Shown here: piece by piece, positions 42,494 to 49,910 of the stretch
How the letters are laid out: every line of letters begins with the position of its first letter
Numbering within the stretch: position 1 is the stretch's first letter
From: Vibrio sp. qd031
GTDB lineage: Bacteria > Pseudomonadota > Gammaproteobacteria > Enterobacterales > Vibrionaceae
Length of the DNA: 64,000 nt
Reading direction: 5' to 3'
Assembly: GCF_002100145.1 (NCBI RefSeq)
Contig: NZ_JXQD01000036.1
Coordinates: forward strand, 228,950 to 292,949
Translations under genes and position numbers: made by a program
The notes under the pieces: generated by a model
What the model saw: only the letters and a program-made list of their open reading frames with translations
What the model was told of the DNA's origin: nothing
Database searches by the model: none

Positions 42494-42896
42494 CCAGAAG
42501 GGAGCCACAATGATCGAGGTATTGGTTGGCTTGTCTGTTCTAACCGCTGGGTTACTGTCTCTATTTTCACTGCAGGCTCATTTTATTACTAGCACAGAGC
42601 AAGCTCTGCAAAACTTGCGCGCCCTGCACCAGATAGACTCTCAATTGGAATACTTTCGCACACGTTCAAGCTCGCCGAGTGCCGCTGTGGGTAGCTTAGA
42701 TTTTGCGTTACTGACCACTGGCCATAGAACTGAGCAAATCGATGGAATAGAGCTGTCCTGGGAGGTCAATACGGTGGCCTTGGCGGCCGAACCGTTAAAG
42801 CAGGTTGAGGTAACAGCAACATGGCAAGATAGAAAAGGAGCGACACATACAAAAAAACTCACCACACTGTACAGTCAGTATGGTGAGTTTGATTGA
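42483..42896 (+). CDS. pilV: PilV-type minor pilin
   Basis: A 137-residue prepilin cut in QKG^ATMIEVLVGLSVLTAGLLSLFSLQAHF, with Glu5 present. PilV features are a short linker helix (TEQALQNLRALHQIDSQLEYFR) and an ELSWEVNTV...VEVTATWQD beta core. It closes the fimT-pilW-pilX-pilV set, each overlapping the next. Its 3' end contains the intrinsic terminator of the convergent cstA-like gene. Confidence 0.82.
   Translation: MTSNQKGATMIEVLVGLSVLTAGLLSLFSLQAHFITSTEQALQNLRALHQIDSQLEYFRTRSSSPSAAVGSLDFALLTTGHRTEQIDGIELSWEVNTVALAAEPLKQVEVTATWQDRKGATHTKKLTTLYSQYGEFD
42851..42890 (-). terminator. Terminator of the cstA-like gene, inside the pilV coding end
   Basis: Inverted repeat AAACTCACCA (42855-42864) / TGGTGAGTTT (42881-42890). 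On the minus strand it is followed by further T (to 42851), 11 bases after the transporter stop. It lies wholly within the pilV reading frame. Confidence 0.7.
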
Positions 42897-42901
42897 ACGG
42901 G

Positions 42902-44392
42902 TTAAACTTTTTGAGTAGCCGTATTTGGCGCGTCTTGTTTTTCGCCAGGCAACTCGTCTTCGCCTTTTCCTTTTGAGGTTTTAATGACGAGTGTTGTTAC
43001 GCCAAGAGTAAATAGAATGCCCACAATGGTGGAGAAGTTCATAGGTAACCCAAAGCCTAGTGTGCTGTTGTTTAGGATAAAGGTGACACACACAGTCGTC
43101 ATAAACATGGCTGGTACTGTAGTTATCCAGTGCAGTTTGTTATGACGTAGTAGGTAAGCAGAAGCCGTCCATAGCATCATCACTGCAGTACTTTGGTTAG
43201 CAAAGCCGAAGTAACGCCAGATAATACCAAAGTCAACTTGAGTCAAAATGCCACCAATAACGAATAGAGGCAAAGCCATAAGTAGTCGATTGCGAAGTGT
43301 TTTTTGTTCTAGGTTGAAGTATTCAGCCAAAATGAGACGACTTGAGCGGAATGCAGTATCGCCAGACGTAATCGGAAGAATCACTACACCTAAGAACGCA
43401 AGTACACCACCAAATAGACCAAGTAAGCCAAATGATGCAGAGTACACAACATTACCTGGGCCGCCGCTCGCGACTGCGGCTGCAAGTTCATCCATGGTGC
43501 CAAAGAATGATAATGCCAGTGCACACCAGATAAGTGCGATGACACCCTCACCGATCATTGCTCCGTAGAATACAAAACGGCCATTCTTTTCGTTTTGCAT
43601 GCAACGTGCCATTAGCGGAGATTGAGTTGCGTGGAAACCAGAAATTGCGCCACAAGCGATAGTGATAAATAGAGCAGGCCAGATAGGCATGTCATTTGGG
43701 TTGAGGTTAGTGAACATATCACTGACTTCATATCCACCTAGTACAGTGTGCTCAGAAGATAGGCCGACAGCGGTAATCAAACCGACTGACATGAAAATGA
43801 GTAGCGCACCAAAGAGTGGGTAGAAACGACCAATGATTTTGTCGACGGGAACAATAGTGGCGATGATGTAGTAACCAAAGATAATTGCCACCATCACAGA
43901 CATTGTCATTGTGAAATCAGTTTTGTCATTGATTAGGTTAGTGATCATGCCAGCAGGGGCAGAAACAAATACCACACCAACAAGAAGAAGCAGAACAATG
44001 GCAAACACATTCATGAAGTGTTTGGCACCATTGCCAAGATAACGACCGGTAATTGTTGGTACGGATGCGCCGCCATTGCGAATAGACAACATGCCAGAGA
44101 AGTAGTCATGTACAGCACCGGCGAAAATACAACCGATAACAATCCAAAGCATTGCTGCGGGACCGTATAGAGCACCCATGATAGGGCCAAAGATAGGGCC
44201 AACGCCGGCAATATTCAGTAGTTGTACCAAGTACACTTTCTTGGTCGACATCGGAACATAGTCCACGCCGTCATTTTTGGTGTGCGCAGGAGTTGTTCGA
44301 TGTTCGTTGATACCAAACACCTTTTCAATAAACGCACCATAGATAAAGTAGCCACCAATTAAAGCCGCCACACAAGTTAGAAACCAGAGCAT
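42902..44392 (-). CDS. CstA-family transporter, probable pyruvate transporter (BtsT-like)
   Basis: A 496-residue inner-membrane protein with about 13 hydrophobic segments and the CstA motifs QLLNIAGVGPIFGPIMGALYGP, GAVHDYFSGMLSIRNGG, GAISGFHATQSPLMARC and GDTAFRSSRLILAEYF. E. coli CstA and BtsT take up pyruvate (CstA also peptides) but are about 700 residues; this is the short vibrio form. AAAGGAC precedes the ATG. Three BtsR-type boxes lie 92-141 bp upstream and a BtsSR-like system is encoded next door, so pyruvate uptake is the favoured role, by context. Confidence 0.85.
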   Translation of the reverse strand: MLWFLTCVAALIGGYFIYGAFIEKVFGINEHRTTPAHTKNDGVDYVPMSTKKVYLVQLLNIAGVGPIFGPIMGALYGPAAMLWIVIGCIFAGAVHDYFSGMLSIRNGGASVPTITGRYLGNGAKHFMNVFAIVLLLLVGVVFVSAPAGMITNLINDKTDFTMTMSVMVAIIFGYYIIATIVPVDKIIGRFYPLFGALLIFMSVGLITAVGLSSEHTVLGGYEVSDMFTNLNPNDMPIWPALFITIACGAISGFHATQSPLMARCMQNEKNGRFVFYGAMIGEGVIALIWCALALSFFGTMDELAAAVASGGPGNVVYSASFGLLGLFGGVLAFLGVVILPITSGDTAFRSSRLILAEYFNLEQKTLRNRLLMALPLFVIGGILTQVDFGIIWRYFGFANQSTAVMMLWTASAYLLRHNKLHWITTVPAMFMTTVCVTFILNNSTLGFGLPMNFSTIVGILFTLGVTTLVIKTSKGKGEDELPGEKQDAPNTATQKV

Positions 44393-44450
44393 AATTTTAG
44401 TCCTTTACGATTAATCTACAGTTATTGTAAATCGCCACCATCGATAAAGA

Positions 44451-44468
44451 AGTGAACAATGATTCACT
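44451..44468. promoter_or_regulatory. 18-bp palindrome upstream of the cstA-like gene
   Basis: AGTGAACAATGATTCACT is a perfect inverted repeat between the BtsR-type boxes and the ATG. The GTGA/TCAC halves recall CRP, but the spacing is 8 instead of 6, so CRP is doubtful. An unknown regulator or promoter-overlapping operator is possible. Confidence 0.4.
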
Positions 44469-44483
44469 GGTTGTATGTAAAGC

Positions 44484-44533
44484 TGAGTGGTTGATGATGC
44501 AATTAAACGGTTTTATCGCTGAGGGTAAGCGGT
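44484..44533 (-). promoter_or_regulatory. Three BtsR (YehT)-type direct repeats
   Basis: On the minus strand ACCGCTTA (44533-44526), ACCGTTTA (44511-44504) and ACCACTCA (44491-44484) lie in direct repeat with spacers of 14 and 12 bp. The outer two fit the published E. coli motif ACC(G/A)CT(C/T)A exactly and the middle has one mismatch. The E. coli sites are two repeats about 13 bp apart. Confidence 0.65.
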
Positions 44534-44623
44534 GATAAAGTAAAGCCGAGAAAGTGACGAGCGTCTCAATATGGTGTCACTGATAAATAAGGTAAGATGT
44601 TAAGACTTCACAAGGACAATTTT

Positions 44624-44968
44624 ATGAACAAACAACAGTGGCTATTAGTAGGGTTCGCGGTTTCTCTAATGGGATGCGCGGTTTCGCAGCAGCAGCTTGC
44701 AGACAAGGGCGATTGGCGGGCAATTGGTTACCAAGATGGCGCTAAGGGCGTCACCGCTCGCAGCTATAAAGCGTTAAGTGAACTCGGTGAAGCTGATGTG
44801 TCGCAATACCAACAAGGTTATGAGCGCGGAAACAAAGAGTACTGCAACGCAGACTTTGCCTATCAAATAGGTCTATCTGGTCAATACTACGAGGGTGTGT
44901 GTGAGGGGCATCCGGATGCTCAAAAATTCCGTATGGAGTGGCAACGTGGCTGGGCTCAATCGCAGTAA
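44624..44968 (+). CDS. DUF2799 family lipoprotein
   Basis: A 114-residue lipoprotein (lipobox LMGC, about Cys18 from ATG 44624, which has AAGGAC upstream). The mature part has the DUF2799 pattern: DWRAIGYQDGAKG, YQQGYERGNKEYCNADFAYQIGLSGQYYEGVC. Function unknown. It is divergent from the cstA-like gene and convergent with btsR. The frame from 44597 adds nine residues before the signal peptide and is rejected. Confidence 0.8.
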   Translation: MNKQQWLLVGFAVSLMGCAVSQQQLADKGDWRAIGYQDGAKGVTARSYKALSELGEADVSQYQQGYERGNKEYCNADFAYQIGLSGQYYEGVCEGHPDAQKFRMEWQRGWAQSQ

Positions 44969-44996
44969 CGGCTGACAATCCCGGTCGCCTTCGGCG

Positions 44997-45713
44997 TTAA
45001 ATGATGCCGAGATGCTCTTTGACAGAGCGTAAATAACGGCGACTAATTGGCACAGTAAAACCAGATTGTGTCACGATCTCTGCCAATCCATTCTCGAGCA
45101 AAGAGATCTCTTTGATCCGTTTCACATTGATTAGATATTGTCGATGGCAGCGGATCAAGGGTGTTTTGTCTTCCAGTACTTTGAGTGACAACTGGGTGGT
45201 TAGCTCTGAATCTGCTGTTCGAACTAATACTCCCGTTATTCCCGTATACGCACATTCTACGTTTTGGGTCGAGATGATCATGATTCTGTGGTTACCCGTG
45301 CACGGTATTTGTTCGAGTTGAGCAGGGGCAATCGCTTCTACAGGATTAGGCTGGTGTTTTTTCAGCTTACATAAAGTCTTTAGTAATCGCTCAGGGTTGA
45401 TGGGTTTAAGCAAGTAATCAAAGGCATTGTCTTCAAATGCTTGGATTGCGTATTGATCATAAGCTGTGACAAACACAATTTTGGGCATCGTCTCGGGATC
45501 TAACATCGCCAACATTTCGATACCACTGATTTGCGGCATTTCGATGTCGAGGAAAACCACGTCAGGCTTTACCGACTGGATCACTTTTAATCCTTGAATG
45601 GCATTGCTGGCTTGTTCGACAACTTCTACTTGGTTGCTTTGGTGGAGAAGATCAATCAGTTCTTCTCGTGCTAAGGGCTCGTCATCAATGACTATGGCGG
45701 TAAACAGGGGCAT
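44997..45713 (-). CDS. btsR: LytTR-type response regulator, BtsR (YehT)-like
   Basis: A 238-residue regulator: receiver domain with acidic pair DD at 10-11, phospho-Asp56 (VFLDIEMPQISG) and Lys in YLLKPINPERL, then a LytTR DNA-binding domain (about 137-236) with LIRCHRQYLINVKRIKEI. Length equals E. coli BtsR (239). It lies 9 bp after the sensor gene. It probably activates the nearby cstA-like gene through the ACC(G/A)CTYA repeats. AAGGAC precedes its ATG. Confidence 0.9.
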   Translation of the reverse strand: MPLFTAIVIDDEPLAREELIDLLHQSNQVEVVEQASNAIQGLKVIQSVKPDVVFLDIEMPQISGIEMLAMLDPETMPKIVFVTAYDQYAIQAFEDNAFDYLLKPINPERLLKTLCKLKKHQPNPVEAIAPAQLEQIPCTGNHRIMIISTQNVECAYTGITGVLVRTADSELTTQLSLKVLEDKTPLIRCHRQYLINVKRIKEISLLENGLAEIVTQSGFTVPISRRYLRSVKEHLGII

Positions 45714-45722
45714 TTTTAGTCC

Positions 45723-47408
45723 TTATGATTGAACGGGGAGCATAAAGCGAGCACGAGTCACGGAGCCAACCTCACAATCGATTTTAAGTGCAGATTGCGG
45801 TCCCAATAAGTTTTGCAGTCGTTTATCGACAATATTGAGCCCCAAGCCTTGTGACTGAACACTGGTTTGAGGATCGAGATCAATAGGAAACAGGCCTGCG
45901 TTATCTTCAACCATCAAGAAGTGTCGCCCATTTATAGGTTGAGCATAGATTCGAACCGTCCCCCCTTCCAGCATTTTTGAGATGCCGTGCTTAATCGAGT
46001 TCTCGACTAGAGGCTGAATAGAAAAGCTTGGAATGACCGTTTCTAACAGTGCATCTGGTAGATCAATGTCAACGGTTAAGCGATCCATGAATCGTGCCTG
46101 CTCAATCGTCAAATAGGCATTTACGTGCTCGATTTCTTGCCCAAGTGTCACGGTCTCTACATTACGTTTTAGATTCCCACGGAAGAAAGTAGATAGGTGC
46201 TGAATTAAGTCTCGCGCTTTGTCTGGGTCTTTGCGGATCACCGCACTGATGGTGTTGAGAGCGTTGAACAAAAAGTGCGGATTTACCTGGGCTTGGAGCA
46301 GTTTTATTTCGGATTGTGACAGCAGCATCTGCTTTTGTTGATAATCCATATACAGTAACTGCGTCGATAGGAGCTCTGCGATACCCTCGGCCATAGACAT
46401 ATGAATGGATGAAAACAGTTTTCTACGGGGCTCATACAACTTGATGGTACCGATCACCTCCTCGCCGCGGCGCAGTGGAATTACCAGTGCAGAGCCAAGC
46501 TTACATGTGTCTGATATTGAACATTGATAAGGCTTTTCAGAGCCGTCTAAATAGATGATTGAATTATTGTTGATCGCGTCTCGGGTATATTGCGAAGAGA
46601 TGAGGGTGGAGGGTTTATGGTGATCTTCTCCGATACCAACAAACGCAAGAATTTGTTTGGTATCGGTGATCGCCACTGAGCCGACACGAGTTTCTTGATA
46701 CACAATTCGCGCAATTTTATCTGCGCTTTCAGAGGTTAATCCTTGTGAGAGTATACCCACCGTTTTTTCGGCGATGTTTAACGATTTCCGTGAGAAGGTG
46801 GCAGAAAACTTTTCGACAATGATTTTTCGATCTTGAAGAATACTCACAAATACCGCAGCACCGACAGAGTTGGCAATGATCATCGGTGCGGCGATAGCTT
46901 GAACTAAAGAGAGTGCCTGATCAAAGGGGCGCGCAATGGCCAATATAATCAGCATTTGAACCACTTCGGCAACCAGCGTGATGACGAACACGACCATTGG
47001 ATTAAACAGCGCCTCAGCGCGTTCTCTGCGCACGTAATAAAGGTGAACAAATCCACCAATGAGCCCTTCCGCTGTGGTGGAAACGGCGCAGGCAACGTCA
47101 GTAAAACCGCCTAGAAAATAACGGTGAATACCACCGGTAAGCCCAACCAAAAACCCAACAATAGGTCCGCCAAATATTCCTCCCAGCACTGCACCAATAG
47201 CGCGAGTGTTGGCGATGGCGTCGTCTATTTGTAAACCAAAGTATGTGCCTAAAATGCAGAAGGCAGAGAACAATAAATAGCAGGTGGCTTTGTGCTTGAT
47301 ATGGGTAGAATTGTTCAGCAATGGAATGATGATGGGCGTTTTACTTAATGTATAAGCAACCATTAGGTAGACGCACATTTGCTGCAATAGGCTAAATATC
47401 AGTTCCAT
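45723..47408 (-). CDS. btsS: LytS-type sensor kinase, BtsS (YehU)-like
   Basis: A 561-residue sensor, the same length as E. coli BtsS. It has an N-terminal multi-helix 5TMR-LYT membrane domain (about 1-195) and a GAF domain (about 215-345). The LytS-type His kinase core has the phospho-acceptor His378 in QVNPHFLFNALNTISAVIRK, and the N/G boxes are PLVENSIKHG and QGLGLNIVDKRL. E. coli BtsS binds extracellular pyruvate with high affinity; that ligand is inferred here from homology and the linked transporter. Forms an operon with btsR. Confidence 0.9.
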   Translation of the reverse strand: MELIFSLLQQMCVYLMVAYTLSKTPIIIPLLNNSTHIKHKATCYLLFSAFCILGTYFGLQIDDAIANTRAIGAVLGGIFGGPIVGFLVGLTGGIHRYFLGGFTDVACAVSTTAEGLIGGFVHLYYVRRERAEALFNPMVVFVITLVAEVVQMLIILAIARPFDQALSLVQAIAAPMIIANSVGAAVFVSILQDRKIIVEKFSATFSRKSLNIAEKTVGILSQGLTSESADKIARIVYQETRVGSVAITDTKQILAFVGIGEDHHKPSTLISSQYTRDAINNNSIIYLDGSEKPYQCSISDTCKLGSALVIPLRRGEEVIGTIKLYEPRRKLFSSIHMSMAEGIAELLSTQLLYMDYQQKQMLLSQSEIKLLQAQVNPHFLFNALNTISAVIRKDPDKARDLIQHLSTFFRGNLKRNVETVTLGQEIEHVNAYLTIEQARFMDRLTVDIDLPDALLETVIPSFSIQPLVENSIKHGISKMLEGGTVRIYAQPINGRHFLMVEDNAGLFPIDLDPQTSVQSQGLGLNIVDKRLQNLLGPQSALKIDCEVGSVTRARFMLPVQS

Positions 47409-47499
47409 AACGCTATAGAGTGTTGAGTGTTTTCGTTATTGTAATTAATTGGTTTAGTAAATACTGTTACCCTGCAGGTCTTTTATGAAATCTACGGAG

Positions 47500-47517
47500 T
47501 GTAAATTATATTGTACA
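47500..47517 (+). promoter_or_regulatory. TyrR box 1 upstream of aroF
   Basis: TGTAAA-N6-TGTACA, close to the TyrR consensus TGTAAA-N6-TTTACA, 108-125 bp before the aroF ATG. Confidence 0.65.
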
Positions 47518-47540
47518 CATCATTTATTTTATCAAATGCC

Positions 47541-47568
47541 TTGAAAAGCTTGTTTAAGCTGGTATTGT
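47541..47568 (+). promoter_or_regulatory. Candidate aroF promoter
   Basis: TTGAAA (47541-47546), 16-bp spacer, TATTGT (47563-47568). Transcription would start near 47575, between the two TyrR boxes. Confidence 0.45.
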
Positions 47569-47597
47569 TTCTCGTAACGAAGTCTTGTTTACATAGA

Positions 47598-47615
47598 TGT
47601 AAACTATAATTTACG
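47598..47615 (+). promoter_or_regulatory. TyrR box 2 next to the aroF ribosome site
   Basis: TGTAAA-N6-TTTACG, one mismatch from the TyrR consensus, ending nine bases before the aroF ATG. An overlapping TTTACA half-site lies at 47588-47593. Confidence 0.7.
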
Positions 47616-47624
47616 GTGATTGAG

Positions 47625-48695
47625 ATGCAAAAAAGTGAACTTAGTAACGTCCATATTAGCGATGAGCAAGTGCTCATTACCCCAAATGAGCTGAAAGCAA
47701 AGCTTCCGCTAAGTGAAAAAGCGCGAGCATTTGTATCTGAATCACGTGACACCATCGCAAATATCATTAAGAAAAAAGATCATCGCTTGTTGGTGGTGTG
47801 CGGCCCTTGCTCAATCCATGATGTGGATGCGGCAAAAGACTACGCACTTAAGTTAAAAGCACTCTCTGAACAGGTGGGTGACCAACTGTACCTTGTAATG
47901 CGTGTTTACTTTGAAAAACCACGTACGACAGTAGGTTGGAAAGGGTTGATTAATGATCCACATCTTGATGGCAGCTTCGATATTGAGCATGGTCTGCATG
48001 TAGCTCGACAGCTGTTGGTTGATCTCGCTGAGCTAGAAATACCATTGGCGACAGAAGCGCTCGATCCCATCAGTCCTCAGTACCTAGCTGATACGTTCTC
48101 ATGGTCTGCCATTGGCGCGCGTACTACTGAGTCTCAAACTCACCGCGAAATGGCCAGTGGTCTATCTATGCCTGTTGGGTTTAAAAATGGTACTGACGGC
48201 AGTTTGTCTACCGCAATTAATGCGATGCAAGCTGCATCTTCAAGCCACAGGTTCATGGGAATCAACCGCGAAGGGCAAGTGGCACTATTGACCACACAAG
48301 GCAACCCCGATGGTCATGTGATCCTTCGAGGTGGTAAACAAACGAACTACGATTCAGTGTCGGTAGCAGAGTGTGAAGAGTCGTTATCCAGCGCTGGCCT
48401 AGACAGTGCGTTAATGATTGATTGCAGCCACGCGAACTCACGTAAAGATTACCGCAGACAACCTTTAGTGGCAGAAGATGCTATTCATCAGATTCGCGAA
48501 GGTAACCGCTCAATCATTGGTTTGATGATAGAGAGTCATATCAATGAAGGGAACCAGTCTTCAGAGCAACCCCTGTCAGAAATGCAATATGGTATATCCA
48601 TCACAGATGCGTGCATCAATTGGGATAGCACAGAAGCATTGCTAACTAAAGCGCATCGTGATTTGATACCCTTTTTAGAACAAAGAATTAAGTAG
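47625..48695 (+). CDS. aroF: DAHP synthase, tyrosine-sensitive type
   Basis: First enzyme of the shikimate pathway (PEP + erythrose-4-P -> DAHP). The 356-residue product follows E. coli AroF closely: the N-terminal Asn8 important for Tyr feedback, LLVVCGPCSIHD, MRVYFEKPRTTVGWKGLINDPHLDGSF, GARTTESQTHREMASGLSMPVGFKNGTDG and DCSHANSRKDYRRQ. ATG 47625 matches the E. coli start; the GTG at 47616 is rejected. TyrR boxes upstream and the following tyrA gene (11 bp away) mark a Tyr-regulated operon. Confidence 0.95.
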   Translation: MQKSELSNVHISDEQVLITPNELKAKLPLSEKARAFVSESRDTIANIIKKKDHRLLVVCGPCSIHDVDAAKDYALKLKALSEQVGDQLYLVMRVYFEKPRTTVGWKGLINDPHLDGSFDIEHGLHVARQLLVDLAELEIPLATEALDPISPQYLADTFSWSAIGARTTESQTHREMASGLSMPVGFKNGTDGSLSTAINAMQAASSSHRFMGINREGQVALLTTQGNPDGHVILRGGKQTNYDSVSVAECEESLSSAGLDSALMIDCSHANSRKDYRRQPLVAEDAIHQIREGNRSIIGLMIESHINEGNQSSEQPLSEMQYGISITDACINWDSTEALLTKAHRDLIPFLEQRIK

Positions 48696-48706
48696 TAGGA
48701 AACAAC

Positions 48707-49837
48707 ATGGCACACCAACTTGCGGATCTGCGAGATAAGATAGACGCAGTCGATAAGCAAATGATCGACCTATTGGCACAGAGGCTGTCTCTGGTAGAAG
48801 AAGTCGGTGAAGTGAAAAGCGAGCACGGCCTTCCTATTTATGCCCCTGATAGAGAAGCGGCCATGCTAGCATCGCGTCGAGCAGAAGCCGAGTCGCGAGG
48901 AGTGCCAGCTCAACTTATCGAAGATATTTTGCGTCGTACCATGCGTGAGTCCTACGCGAGTGAGAAAGACTCGGGATTCAAATGCCTTAAACCCAACCTT
49001 GGAAAGGTTGTTGTCGTCGGTGGTAAAGGTCAACTAGGTAGTTTGTTTGTTCGAATGTTTGAGTTGTCAGGCTACCAAGTCGACATTCTTGGTCGACAAC
49101 AGTGGGAAAACGCAGAAGAGATCGTCAAGGATGCGGGATTGGTCGTGGTGACCGTCCCTATCGATAAAACATTGGATGTGATACGTACGCTGCCACCACT
49201 GCCAGACAATTGCATTCTTTGCGATTTAACCTCGATTAAAGATCAGCCTCTACAAGCCATGTTGGATGTGCACCAAGGTCCGGTGGTTGGTCTGCACCCT
49301 ATGTTTGGCCCCGATGTACCAAGCCTTGCAAAACAGGTGATTGTGCATTGTGAAGGGCGCAAAGCCGACGAGTACGCATGGTTGCTTGACCAATTTACGA
49401 TTTGGGGAGCGTCTTTGTGTGCGATGCCTGCAAAGAAACATGATGAGGGAATGACCCTGATCCAAGCGCTTCGCCACTTTACGTCGTTCGCTTACGGCTC
49501 ACACTTAAGCCAAGAAAACCCAGAAATCGAAACGCTATTGCAGTTAAGCTCGCCCATTTACCGCTTGGAATTGGCGATGGTAGGGCGTCTATTTGGGCAA
49601 GATCCTAATCTTTACGGTGATATCATTTTGTCGTCCCCGGAGAATTTAGCCATGATCAAGCGTTTCCATCAGCGTTTTGGGGAGGCGGTGAATCTTCTTG
49701 AGGGGGAGAGCGCAAAGCAAAATTTTGTCGAGCATTTTGAACAAGTAAGCGATTGGTTTGGTGATTACTCCAAGCAATTTATGCAAGAGAGTCAAACCCT
49801 ACTCAAGCAAGCTAATGATGCGGTCCACCGAGGATAA
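48707..49837 (+). CDS. tyrA: Bifunctional chorismate mutase / prephenate dehydrogenase
   Basis: The T-protein of tyrosine synthesis, 376 residues. The AroQ chorismate mutase is at 1-90 (LADLRDKIDAVDKQMIDLLAQRLSLVEEV...APDREAAMLASRR). The NAD-dependent prephenate dehydrogenase starts with VVVVGGKGQLGSLFVRMFELSGY near 102 and includes GLHPMFGPDV. AGGAAACA before the ATG is a modest ribosome site; co-transcription with aroF is likely. A strong hairpin follows. Confidence 0.96.
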   Translation: MAHQLADLRDKIDAVDKQMIDLLAQRLSLVEEVGEVKSEHGLPIYAPDREAAMLASRRAEAESRGVPAQLIEDILRRTMRESYASEKDSGFKCLKPNLGKVVVVGGKGQLGSLFVRMFELSGYQVDILGRQQWENAEEIVKDAGLVVVTVPIDKTLDVIRTLPPLPDNCILCDLTSIKDQPLQAMLDVHQGPVVGLHPMFGPDVPSLAKQVIVHCEGRKADEYAWLLDQFTIWGASLCAMPAKKHDEGMTLIQALRHFTSFAYGSHLSQENPEIETLLQLSSPIYRLELAMVGRLFGQDPNLYGDIILSSPENLAMIKRFHQRFGEAVNLLEGESAKQNFVEHFEQVSDWFGDYSKQFMQESQTLLKQANDAVHRG

Positions 49838-49855
49838 CGCGGCAGTAAAAGACAA

Positions 49856-49882
49856 CAAGGCCGAGCTTAATGCTCGGCCTTG
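49856..49882. terminator. Hairpin between tyrA and ettA
   Basis: Perfect 11-bp arms CAAGGCCGAGC (49856-49866) and GCTCGGCCTTG (49872-49882), loop TTAAT, between convergent genes. No T-run, but its stability and place suggest bidirectional termination. Confidence 0.7.
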
Positions 49883-49910
49883 ATCGTTAATTGTGATGAC
49901 TCGACAACCT

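Noticed and set aside
44451..44468. CRP site at the cstA-like gene
   Set aside because: The perfect palindrome has GTGA and TCAC separated by 8 rather than 6 bases; kept only as an unassigned palindrome.
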